A stretch of 64,000 nt of DNA from positions 62,001 through 126,000 of the forward strand of contig JAIQDT010001947.1 of the NCBI GenBank assembly GCA_021521415.1. The letters run 5' to 3'. Source of the DNA: Bidens hawaiensis (Eukaryota > Streptophyta > Magnoliopsida > Asterales > Asteraceae). Position 1 is the stretch's first letter. Each line of letters starts with the position of its first letter. A program made the position numbers and the translations under genes. Positions 34,780-45,818 of the stretch are shown here, piece by piece. The notes under the pieces were generated by a model. That model saw nothing but the letters and a program-made list of their open reading frames with translations, had not been told where the DNA came from and made no database searches.

Positions 34780-34781
<2 letters not shown>
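33097..34781. other. AT-rich transposon-derived spacer, no gene seen
   Basis: Short frames only. CCCGTGTAATAC near 33468 and ACCCGCGGGC near 34762 look like worn Helitron-end hairpins, and 34085-34150 resembles the 5' part of the Helitron family at 35442, but no boundaries can be set. Confidence 0.4.

Positions 34782-34845
<64 letters not shown>
34782..34845. repeat. (AT)n microsatellite, ~64 bp
   Basis: An uninterrupted AT run next to a Helitron fragment. Confidence 0.95.
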
Positions 34846-34847
<2 letters not shown>

Positions 34848-35095
34848 CGAAAATATAAAAATCCTATGTGTCGCTATGTGGTCGTTCCCCCTTTTTTTGG
34901 AGTCACCAGATTTGCTTGATTTTTGAATGGAGGTTTCTCATGCATTTGACCAGAATTCACATGTATGGATCCCATCAAACCAAATATTTCTTAAATGGAT
35001 GGGTTATAGCATCTCACTAAATTAAAAACTTTAACCAAATATTTGATATAAAAATCCTATAAAGTAGTGATATACTAAAAAGTAATATATTTGCC
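34846..35095 (+). mobile_element. Helitron 5' fragment
   Basis: It matches the 5' half of the Helitron at 35442-35945 and of the split copy (shared words TTTTTTTGGAGT, TTTCTCATGCATTTGACC, CAAATATTTGATAT). The 3' hairpin and CTAG are missing. Confidence 0.6.
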
Positions 35096-35441
35096 CTTTA
35101 CTTATGTATTATATATAGTATATAGATATGAATATTATATTAACTATATTATGCTTTAAATGTAAACATATATTAGTAATTGTTGTTATAACAAGATATA
35201 CAAGATATAATTGTTATACGTAAACTATGAAAACCAATATTGTATAAATTACTTGCAAATTCATACAATTTCATCATAGAATATTTTAATTTATAATTTA
35301 GCTTTTATGTTTTTTTATGTGTGTCAATTTATTTTTCTTTGTTCACTGTTGAATTTTGACACTACAATAGACATATAATTTAATTAATTAATATTTACAT
35401 ATACCGAACATTTGAATATATAAAGATTATTAATCTATCCA

Positions 35442-35945
35442 TCTATAATATATATAAACGAAACTTTTAAAAGTTCTCTGGTTGCTCCCTAAATTCTCTC
35501 AAGTCATCAGATTGCATTATTTGAAAATTGAGGTTTCTCATGCATTTGACCTGAATTCATGGGTATGGGTCTCACCAAACCCAGATATTCCTTAAACGGA
35601 TTGTAGCATCTCATTAAATTAAAAATTAATCTCACCAAATATTTGATATGAAAATCATATAAAATAGGGATATACTACAAAATAATATTTGATCTATTTA
35701 AAAAAAGATATATATTATTTATAATTAAAAAACAATTTTATAGTTAAAAAAAGTGGGTCATGGGTCTCACCAAACCCAAATAGCTTTTAAACCGGGTTAT
35801 AACATCTTATTTATTTGTGAAACCCTTGTATCATAAGTATATTATTAACTTCTGTACAATAAATAAAATTAAAATCTAAAAAATATATAAATATTATAAA
35901 CGAATAATGAAAAACAACCCCCGTAATATGGGGGATAAAAACTAG
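35442..35945 (+). mobile_element. Non-autonomous Helitron (504 bp), uninterrupted
   Basis: Starts A|TCTATAATATATATAAACG and ends CCCCCGTAATATGGGGG, ATAAAAA, CTAG|T. It is the intact relative of the Helitron into which the CACTA inserted: around the insertion point it reads CATATAAAATAGGGATATACT without interruption. Confidence 0.85.
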
Positions 35946-35953
35946 TATATATA

Positions 35954-36208
35954 CTCCCTCCGTCCCAATTTAAATGTCCTAGTTTGACTTTTCAAGTCTT
36001 TCTTTTACAACTTTGACCGTAAATTTTTTGGTTTGTGTCATATAATTCTTGATGAAAATTATATGAATGGATTGAGTTTTAAATGTATTTTACATTAATA
36101 TAATTTTCATCAAGTATTATATGACACGAACAAAAATATTTACGGTCAAAGTTGCAAAAAAAAGACTTGAAAAGTCAAAATAGGACATTTAAATTGGGAC
36201 TGAGGGAG
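35954..36208. mobile_element. CTCCCTCCGTCCC MITE (Stowaway/mariner-type)
   Basis: Long inverted ends, CTCCCTCCGTCCCAATTTAA at the left and the inverse with GGGACTGAGGGAG at the right, in TA-rich flanks. The arms pair over more than 100 bp. It sits 8 bp beyond the end of the Helitron. Confidence 0.85.
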
Positions 36209-36356
36209 TTTATAATAGAACATAATACTAACATCAGCAGTTATCAATTTGGATATTTACCTATGCATGTAGATCTTAAGTTCTCAAATGATCTCCGTTC
36301 ATGCGCTAACTTTGAAGTCAACCACGCCCACACCAATTATGCAAGCTTGAGTATAA

Positions 36357-36560
36357 GTAAGGGTGCAAACAAGCCGAGCCCGAGCCATGCACTGTTTGAG
36401 CTCAGCTTGTTAAGATTTTCTAAAGCCCGAACTTGTGTTTTTAGAATCGAGCTTGGCTTGTATGGACAACTTAGAGCTCGGGATCGGCTCGAAAAAAATC
36501 TTTAAACAGCCTAGGATCAGATTGAGCTCGCAATAGCTCGGCTCGATAAGCTCGAAAAAA
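36357..36560. repeat. GAGCTCG-rich hAT-like repeat
   Basis: It begins TAAGGGTGCAAACAAGCCGAGCCC and is full of GAGCTCG/AGCTTG words. The same vocabulary recurs at about 46120-46610 and 55118-55662, so it is a dispersed element. No clean target duplication was found. Confidence 0.5.
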
Positions 36561-36849
36561 AATCTTTATACTAGTACAATGATAAAAGAGAAGCATGTGA
36601 TTTAAAAGTCTCTAGATAAAAGTTAATGTACAAAAATCCTACCATAAAAACCATCAAAAAGAAGTCCAAATAACCATATCAACTTACAAAACCAACCAAA
36701 ATAACCATAAAAAGTAGCAAGACCAAGTTAATGTTTTTCAACCAAAACGAACATACAAATTTCCCGTATTCTCACACTTTCATAGCCAATATTCCACCAA
36801 AGTCCCGAGCCACTATAGTATTAAACCTGAAACAATAAATCAACAGTGC

Positions 36850-37095
36850 TAAATGCCATTAAAAATATGTGTCAAGAAAGGTGTCACTAAATACTTAAGT
36901 TTTAGTGACACAACATGCCACTAAAAGCGAGTGCCAGGCAATTATGTCATATGCAAAGTGCCATTAAAACCTAATTTTTAGTGGTACAAAAGCAAAATGT
37001 CATTACGTATGTGTGCCAAGTAAATGTGGCGTATACACGTAACGTGCCATTAAAACCTAAAATAGTGGCACAAAAGCTAAATGTCACTAAAAAAG
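36850..37095. repeat. GTGCCATTAAAA motif cluster
   Basis: Repeated GTGCCATTAAAACC / TTTTAGTGRCAC motifs in both orientations, like a subterminal array of another CACTA-type element; its end was not found. Confidence 0.45.
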
Positions 37096-37211
37096 TGTGA
37101 AGGGGAATGACTTTTTTTTGTTTGTAATTAGTAATAAAATTTTCTTCTAAAAACAATAAAATAGATAAGCACAAAAAACTGTAAATATGATTAACAAAAG
37201 AGCAAACAAAA

Positions 37212-38325
37212 TCATATAAAAAATAGGATTGTACTTGATGACACATGATGAAATACGGCAGTCATCGAGTGAATCACAGAATTGGGGTGATTAAGCAGAA
37301 GCAGTGATTCTGAATAAGAGGTCATCCTGAAAAACGCAGCATATGATCTACCAATCCCAAGATCATTGATGTTTTTTGAGTAGGGATCATAAACTTTAAG
37401 TGTTGATGATACTTTATAGCTAGGTTCTTGGTATAATTGTTCCGTTATTGGCTCTCCCTTTTTTGTAAATCCAATTACTTTAGAAGCAAATGAACCATCT
37501 GACAGTCCATTAATACTAAAAGTGAATAGTTTTGTATACAAGGGATTTAGATCACCGTCTTTCTTCATCATCCAAACATCACACATCCGGGCATCATTTT
37601 CACGGCATCTAGCCACAACAAGCGACTCTTTAAGCTTAGAGACTGACACGCGCAATACTTGTCCAAATTCTTCACTTATCCAATCAAATGAAATAATCAG
37701 ACCTTGAGGTGTGGAATTCACAGCAAGCCAATAAACAACCCCATCTATGACTAATGAATTACACATAAAATGAGTTATTTTATAAGGCATTGGTACACTT
37801 CTCCAAGCCCAGGAACTTAATGTAAAAACCTCAGCATGCCAATCCATAGAAGAAGAAGTTATACGCGTAATCTTGACAATCTTAGGGTCATTAGTTGTAG
37901 GACAAACCAACAACACTTTTCAAGGGCAATAGCATACCAACAGATTTCCTAAGAACAATCAGATTTTTGCTCTGAAAATGTCGATGAGAACCATACAAAC
38001 ACACCAATCCGTGAGAGGAATCGAGCATTAAGGCATGGGTAACTAGCTTAACGGTTGGAGGAACATAAGGGGAAAACTTGTGCTGCGGGAAACTATCATC
38101 ATCAGCAATTGAAACAAATTGGTTCTCAGAATCTACTTTTTTCATTACCAGCAGATGACGCGGCTGCTGAGTCTGGTTGACGCTGTGATCAGTGATAAAT
38201 TCAGAGCTATCGACCAGCGACTTCCATTGTTTCGAAACCGATCTGAACCGAATCAAAGATTTGACAGGAAGAAGACGTTTGATGATTTCAACTTGGATTT
38301 CGTAAGCAATGTAGTAGTCAGACAT
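37212..38325 (-). pseudogene. F-box protein gene with one frameshift
   Basis: The true ATG is at 38325 (MSDYYIAYEIQVEIIKRLLPVKSLIRFRSV..., an N-terminal F-box at residues ~5-45 with the LPVKSL-x-RF-x-V-x-KQW core). The second half is an F-box-associated domain (...SSMDWHAEVFTLSSWAWRSVP..., ...VIDGVVYWLAV...). Between them the frame shifts near 37900-37930: ...LPLKSVV is followed in another frame by VCPTTNDPKIVKI. About three codons normally lie there (G-x-G), so a deletion of a few bases is likely, and a WNPS-type stretch also seems missing before RKSVG. F-box proteins supply substrate specificity to SCF ubiquitin ligases. The simplest reading is a recent pseudogene; an assembly error is possible. 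Confidence 0.7.
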
Positions 38326-38399
38326 AATTTGGAGTCGGTTAGGGTTTACGAATGACTCCACGACTCCATAAGATTAAGATTGGTCGTTTTATAAAGGGT

Positions 38400-39950
38400 T
38401 TCTTTTTTTAACTGTTGGTGGGAATAAAGAAATACTTAGCCTTTAGATTAGAATGTTATCTTTTGATTTTTGAATATATAGGAAAAGGTGATTCTTTTTG
38501 TTTAAAAAAACAATCGAAGGAGTCTCATCAATGAGAGTTTCTTGGTCTAAATATTGACATTACGGTTTAACAAGCGTACATGCATGTTAGGCCCATGTTA
38601 ATGATGTTAAAGTTGTGTTGGCACGGTTAAAGAGTGGCATACCGCTCCCTTCATGGGTTAATGGGCGTTAAACGCAACATGGGTTAAAATGTTAATAGGA
38701 TTTAAAATCCTCAGAAAACAATATACATTCGATACCCATACATATGGACTAATCCTAACTAACCATAAGAGTGATTAGACTCAAACCACACACTTAAAAA
38801 CAAATTATACAACATACATAATTATTATAACTTCTTCCATAAATTACGATTTGGACTACTTCCATCTTGAGTCTGGGTGTGATGGATCATCTTCATATGG
38901 GCCGTAGTAGTCCTCGATTGAGTCAAGACTCGACATTAGAGAACCAATATTGCAAGGTTCCAATTTTCATGTTCTTCATATTCTTCTTTAGTAAAGTTGA
39001 CAATATGGGTATTGATGTATTCTAAATGAGTCTTTTTCCATAACTTTATAAGAGGGTTTTACAACATTGATCATGAGTATGTTTCTTGGACGATTCTTTA
39101 GCTTTTTATGATGAAGGGTTGCTGGAAGAGGCACTTGTGGCTCTGGGTGGAGATCTTCTTTGAGGTCTGCTTCTTTGTTAGACCATAGGCTTAGCGATGG
39201 TAAATATTGTGTAAATGGAGCTAAGGCCAAATGTTGTGGGTAAAAGATGGGTCTTGAAAATGGTGAAGTTGGTAATCTACATGGATCATCAGCCATAGTT
39301 GAGACCTTTGTTGGTTATGTTGTCTTTTAAGGTATGCTGGTTAAGCCTTGAGAAACTTCATTTCTTACTCCTTTTGTGAGAGATTCATCGATTTTTGCAT
39401 TCATGGAGTGTTTATGACCATTTCAAGTAGCGCATTGTGAAGGTTTAGAATCTTTGTTTTAACTTCATATGTAATGTTTTCTATACCTTGAAGTCTACTG
39501 ACCAACACTTCTTGGTTCTGCTGAAGTTGTCTCGTTGAGCTATAATGGTTGTGAGAACTATATCATGGGTAACAACATTTTCACGTTTCCAATTTAAAGT
39601 TGCTTTTGCTAAAGTGGTTTGGTTTGAGGGGCCACTTGGTGTCATGATGGAAGATTTTTGGATCTTCCATATGCGTTTGGGTTTCTGGTCAGGTTTCTCA
39701 AACGGGCTTAACAATGGGAATTCTGTTTAGTTTGTTGGGAGGCATGCTTGGTGGAGATGTTAGTTTGCAAGATTCTGGTTTTGAATTTGGATTCTGCGTC
39801 GAGCTACCATAAACAACATAGTAATGGGCTGTAAAATCCTCTACACACAACTACAATAATTAAAAAAACAATTTTATGTTAAATAAAGAGAGATAAAGGG
39901 GAGTTAAACAATTTTCATATGGTGAGGTGGAGTAAAATGGGGTAAAGTAG
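38400..39950. other. Spacer with a decayed minus-strand ORF
   Basis: An ATG at 39296 opens 102 codons on the minus strand (MADDPCRLPTSPFSRP..., Pro-rich then basic), ending at 38988; a related frame continues down to about 38870 (SLDSIEDYYGPYEDDPSH). I do not recognise it. It may be a fragment of a retroelement polyprotein; nothing intact is present. Confidence 0.3.
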
Positions 39951-39952
39951 GT

Positions 39953-40320
39953 GTTGTGGTGCCTACGTGGAGTTTAGAAGCTTGAATGTATGCCCCATGG
40001 GCTTATAGTATCCATAATGGATAAGACTTTTTATGGATAAGTCTAGCTAGTAGATAAGTTTCCTTATTTCAATAGGATAAGGATAAGGATTTACTAGATA
40101 AGTTTCCTTACGTCTTAAGTTTTTGTTTGCCTATATAAGGATTGTATGGTTTAGTTGTAAAAAATATCAAGTGTGTCTTGTATTGAGTATAAGTTTGTCT
40201 TGTAACTCTCTTTTCTTGTTTTCAAATAATAAGAAAACGCTCGTGTGTTTGAGCAAATATTGTTCGATCGTGTATTGGGTCTTGGATTTGTTTACTGTTT
40301 CACTTGTTTAAAACGTAACA
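39953..40320 (+). repeat. LTR-like block
   Basis: TGTTGTGGTGCC...AAACGTAACA with a TATA-like CCTATATAAGG near 40131 and a polyadenylation-like AATAATAAG near 40225. It is followed by ATGGTACTAATCG, which loosely resembles a Met-tRNA primer site. No target duplication was seen, so the boundaries are tentative. Confidence 0.35.
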
Positions 40321-42250
40321 TATGGTACTAATCGAAGAGAGTAGTTTAATTTGATTGTTAAGGAATTTAATTCATCTTATTATATATGCCTATGTATTTT
40401 AGAGTTTAATTTGTTGAGTTGGCTCACGTGTGTTTTTAATGGAATTGATAACATTAGCTTGGAACATGTTTAAATAAAAGTTTCAAGCACACCAAATGTT
40501 CGATAAAATGCCACAATGAGTAAACTATGAGATTTAAATAGAAAATATGAAATTTAATGTGTAGAGATATATATGTATGAATGGAGAACCAAAACAGGTA
40601 CGATTCGTTTATTACAATGAATTTGTTTTAAAAGGCGAGTCTTACTAATTGCTATGATAGTGTTTTAAAAATAACAATATGTGTTACCATAAAAGTCAAC
40701 AACCGATTGACTTATAAAGGTCATATATTTTTTATTTTCAGTTTGACGGTCGTTTTAACAAATTTGAAGTTCAACACTCTCTCATTCATTATACATCCAT
40801 ATGTAATCATTTCTTACTTACAAACCTTTGTTTCTTGGATGACTTGACTTGGAACACACCATCGTGATTCGTGGAGATTGAAAGTTATGATATGTAAGCC
40901 TTAGACCTGGCAAACTTGGTCGGTCTTGTGGGTTCCGATCATGGGTCAGATTGGGTTCGGGTCAATATGTGATATAGGCAAAGTAACTTCATGTCAAATG
41001 GATCATTTTAAAAGCGTCAATATGGGTTATGAGCAAAATGAGTCCATGTCATTTTAAAAAAGCGTCAATTTGGTCTGGGTTAAAACGAGTGGCTTTAAAA
41101 AATCATCAATTTGGTTTGGGTCAAAAAGGTCCACCTTAAAAAAAATCAGTTTGGTTCCAGTCAAAACGGGATCTTCAATTCTCATTTGTGTTCGTTGCTG
41201 GACAGGCACGACGATGGTAACTAGTTCTTACATCCCCCTTCTTTTATTAAGATATTGTTTTCAAAAATTATTTTGTTCACATACCATTACCATTTTTTAC
41301 AGTGAATGATGTCTTGACTTTAAGGCAGCATAAGATATGAAAGCGAATGAGACTTGATTGGATTGGGTGACCATTAATTAAATCCCTGTTATTCCTTTCG
41401 AGCCTTTTCTTTTTCATTACAATCATGAAGTTCTAAGTAAACTGAATGTCTTGAATTTTTAGGAATTCGAAAACTGGATTCAGTGTCATCCTCTTAACTC
41501 CATTCATGGTATTGATTTTGTTGCACTTATTTATGTTTTGTAAAAGGGTATTTTGGTCATATGTGCAACAATGAATCACAAAGATATTGCAAGAACATGG
41601 GATGCATGTGCTTCTTTTATGTTAGAGTATGCTTAGGCAAGGCCTAAGACGTGGTGGTAGATACCTTCAAATCTAAATATGTTATATAGGGGAAGTACTT
41701 AATTTCTAATTAGTTTTAATTTTGTTATTTTTATTTGAAATGTAAATGCTACGCTTGCAACATGTATGATTAACTGAGCGCAAACTTTTAGTTAACTGTC
41801 AAGTTGAAGCTTGATTCGAAAGTTTGTGCAGATCTCATTAGCATGTATATATATTTTCTATAATGTAATGTTGATAATATTAATTCGAATTAAAATAGAT
41901 ATATGATAGTATATTGATACACACAACGATCAAGTACCACATGTGAAAATTTTAACACACTTTATTCTTTTCAAAGGTTATAGTATTTTGATTTAAAGGA
42001 ACGATATATACTTTTAAGATGATTCCTAATCCATAACACTTTATGAATTGCATTCAATATGTAATTTTTGATCAATTCGACTATATACAATACATCTTTA
42101 TATTTATTTTTCAAATTCTTTCTAACTGTTTCATATTGTGTAATTTCCATTATAGTTTTTAACTAATCCGTATTATATATGAGTATCTAACATAATCCTG
42201 TAACTTTCTTTTTGTCTCAAGTAATTTCTAATTTATTAAACTTCATAATA
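40321..42250. other. AT-rich spacer with GGGTCAAAA-type repeat
   Basis: No gene is visible. 40905-41180 carries repeated TGGGTCAAAACG words like those of the hAT element at 44212-45130, probably a truncated relative. Confidence 0.4.
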
Positions 42251-42270
42251 CATCTTTATATTTTATCAAA

Positions 42271-42299
42271 CCCGTGTATCACACGGGCTACTAACCTAG
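42271..42299 (+). mobile_element. Helitron 3' terminus (plus strand)
   Basis: Hairpin CCCGTGTATCACACGGG, spacer, then CTAG|T at 42296-42300. The 5' end could not be placed. Confidence 0.65.
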
Positions 42300-42318
42300 T
42301 ATAATTATATAATGATAA

Positions 42319-42346
42319 TTAGTTTGGGGCCCGTGTATTACACGGG
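42319..42346 (-). mobile_element. Helitron 3' terminus (minus strand)
   Basis: On the minus strand: hairpin CCCGTGTAATACACGGG, CCCCAAA, then CTAA|T. It faces the terminus at 42299 with a 19-bp gap. The 5' end was not found. Confidence 0.5.
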
Positions 42347-42349
42347 TAA

Positions 42350-44203
42350 TTGATGAAAATTTTAACTTTAACCATTAAGTGAAATACAATCAACAACATG
42401 ATCATATATTGTTAATAAAATTAAAATTTACATTAAAATTACATATTTTACATAAGTAAAACCTTCTTTGTACACTACATTTGTGATTGTATTGGCCGGT
42501 ATACATTTTTATTAAAAATCAAAATCTTTAATACATGTCTGTTTGTAACTCTTGATAAGGTAACATATAGCTCTGCTTATAACTCTTCAGTGTGACAAGT
42601 AAGGTTCTTCAAGTACATACCAACCCTCCATGAAACTAACAAAAAAATATTCATACACATAAAATATCATATCTTCTAATCATTTAATATTATGTCATTT
42701 GAGATCAATAACTCATGTTTATCCAAAAATCATGATTATCCCAAAAGTCAGATTACCTGAACTTTGATGAGATAATCATTCTTAGAATCTTAAGAATTTG
42801 AAATTGATTGATCAGGATAAAATTGCTATTAAACAGTGGAATGAGATTGAAACAAATTTTTTGGTTTGACGTTTTAAATATTTTTTGTTAACTAATTTGT
42901 CTTATAAGACATATTAAATTAAATATATTAAAAAGTATTAACCAAGCCATAAAATATATATTTTTAAAGAATTTCGGTCTGAGTTATGGAAGAAAATATT
43001 AAAAACTAAATATTGATCTTGTTATCGCTAAAACCATTTATACTACATAAAAAAGTCATATAAATAAATGACATATGGTTCATATAGTTAATCTTTATAC
43101 ATATGGATTATAATTATAAAGATATATATATATATAATGGGTATTCTTCATGTTTGCGATATTTATACAAAATGTTCAGAGAAAATTAAGAAAAATACAT
43201 ATTTTCCTGAGTTCAAATACATATGAGAAAATTTTAAATCCAAATTAAAAACCAATCTTATATAACAAAAAATATGTACTACGGCTCGAATCTTAGTTTA
43301 AAAACAATTTGTAGTTTCCATAAAAATCTGAATTCTTCGACAATGATGCACCTTTATTTTATTTACTCTGCAACTACCTGTGACTTTAAAATTCTATTCT
43401 AATGGCTTGCAACTTCAATTTTAATATTTTCTTATTTCACAAGTAATGTTAATGAATGAATGAGTTATGATATACATTTAATAAAAGTTGAAATCATATA
43501 TTGAAATGACTTTAAAGCTCAGGACTATATATTGAAATTGGTTGAAAAAAAGTAAGGATGACTAAGATTGACTTGGAAAACAATCCAATTAATTTGGATT
43601 GGAGCCGTAAAAAAGAGGGTTCATGTAAAAACAAAAAAGTTTATCACCTCTGTTAGTCACGACAGCAAACATATATCACCTCTGCAAGCCACCATCATTC
43701 GCCGCCACACTGCACCGCCTCCGCCCCGTTCATCAACCAACACTCATTCGTTGAACTTCGATATCTCAACCAGTTATTCATTAAGTGAGGTATCGGTTTT
43801 ATTAGATAGATTATTTTTATTAACTATTATTTGAAAGATTTATTGAACCGGGCTTTAATTAATAATTTTTTGATGATCACCATCGGAACCTAACAGAAGA
43901 TGCACTTATGCTTCAGCAGTGTGCTGTTAGGCAGTTTGAGCAGACCGTATATCAATCAGATTCTTCTACACTCTCTGCCACGCAAAACAAACTTTGTTAT
44001 CTCCACCAAATCAATCACCAGACACTCAATTAAGCTTTCATATATGTTGATTTTGTTTCTGATTTCTTTGTGGGTATGAGTTTGGATGTATATAATTAGG
44101 GGTTTTGATGTTTTGAACTCGAATTGAGGCACCATTTGACTTGAAATCACTCTATAATCTTTTGTTCCAAAGTCAAGAAAGTACAATACAATCAAAAACA
44201 TTA
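42350..44203. other. Spacer, no gene seen
   Basis: AT-rich DNA; the few open frames are short and compositionally unlike coding sequence. Confidence 0.5.
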
Positions 44204-44211
44204 ATCAGGTT

Positions 44212-45130
44212 CAGAGGTGGCAAATGAGTTGAGTTGGGTCGAACGAGTCATGAGTTGAAATGAGTCATGGGTCAAAGTATGAGTCAAAATGAGTTTGGGT
44301 CTAAACGAGTCAATTAAAAAAAGGTTGTTTTGGTTTGGGTCAAAATAGGTTAGGGTCAAACCGGGTTTTGAGTTTTTTTTTTTGTTTTTTTTTTGTGAAC
44401 GAGAATAACGGCGGAAACATTTTAGTTTTTTTAGATTTTTCAGTTTTTTACTTATATTTTAAGTTATGATTTTTTTAATTATTTTTTTTGAGGGGTTTTC
44501 TATTAAGATCAAAAACCCTAAAAAATATTCAAAAATAATAATAAAAAAATTATAACTCAAAATATAAATCATAAACAAAAAAACTAAAAACACTAAAATG
44601 TTTCATACGTTGTCCTAGTTCCCAAAAAAAACCATCTAGAATCGAACCGAAACCGAAAGAATCGACGAAAATGAAACAAAGAAACAAAAAGCTAAAACCA
44701 GACCACATCAATCGAAATCGAAAAATCAATCAAAACGAAACTAAAAGAATTCAAACCGAACAAAAACAAAACTGAAAAAACGAACAAAAACGAGTCCGGA
44801 ATCGACCAGAAAGAAACCAAAACCCAACACGTCACGGGTGAAAACTCGTGTTGACTTGAAACCTGAACCGAACCCGTTTCGTGCCGAAACCTGTCTTGTA
44901 GGAAAACCCGTTCCGATCTGAAACATGTCACATTTCCTTAGGACACTAACCCACATCGACCCATTTCTTTGAACTTGTCGACCCATTTTGACCCGAAAAT
45001 AAAATGATGGAATTTCAAATGACTCATTTTGACCCATTTATTTAAAACTTTTTACCCAAACCAAGTCATTTAACTTTTAAAACTCAAATTGACTCATTTG
45101 AAAGGGTTTGGGTTAAGATTGCTACCCCTA
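44212..45130. mobile_element. Non-autonomous hAT element (919 bp)
   Basis: Ends CAGAGGTGGCAAA and (inverted) TAGGGGTAGCAAT, flanked by the 8-bp repeat ATCAGGTT (44204-44211 and 45131-45138). The interior is rich in GGGTCAAAATGAGT and its complement. No coding capacity. Confidence 0.85.
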
Positions 45131-45818
45131 ATCAGGTTACAACCTCATGGAGATGAAACATCTTTTGGTACACGATCACCGCCTAATGGAGACGCACGTC
45201 ATTTCGCCCTTGAAATTGATTAAGGTGAATGACCCAGAGAGAGCCAGATAAAGAAAGAAATTGTGTAGGGAGAGAGAAACAAGAGAGGGTGCGAATGTAA
45301 GTTGCAAACTACAAGGGTGTAATTGTCATGTCATACGAATTCTAACACTCCAACGGACATTTGACCGAACATTGACAAAAAGAATATGGTAAGCGTGCAA
45401 AAAATCCACCACAGGTGCTTAAACTGCAAATGGCATTAACCTACGGGGGTGCCCACTACATTAACTCAGTTTTAATTTGTTCAAACAGCTAAAAGAAGTC
45501 GGTTCACCGATCCACCCAACCGGTTTGATTTGTTCTTCCCCGAAAACATATTAAGAATTTAGGTTCAAATTTGGTGACAAACCAACCAAATTTGACCATC
45601 AGACCATGAGCATCCTAACGGGAATAAAACAGGCAAATGCACAACTTTTAACACATCAAATACAAACTAACATAGAAAAACAAAATTGCCTTTGGTTACT
45701 CATAAAAATAAATACCCTCTCATAAACAAAATCAAACTCAATATCAACCATAAAAAACAGCCATAAAACGGTTCCCAAATAAAAGAATCCTTAAATATCA
45801 AAGTTACCATAACAGAAA

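Noticed and set aside
33440..34781. A further complete Helitron ending near ACCCGCGGGC
   Set aside because: No CTRR end or A|TC start could be matched; the hairpin runs into an AT microsatellite.
44692..45037. Minus-strand frames in the hAT at 44212-45130
   Set aside because: They arise from GGGTCAAAA-type repeats; no transposase motif is present.
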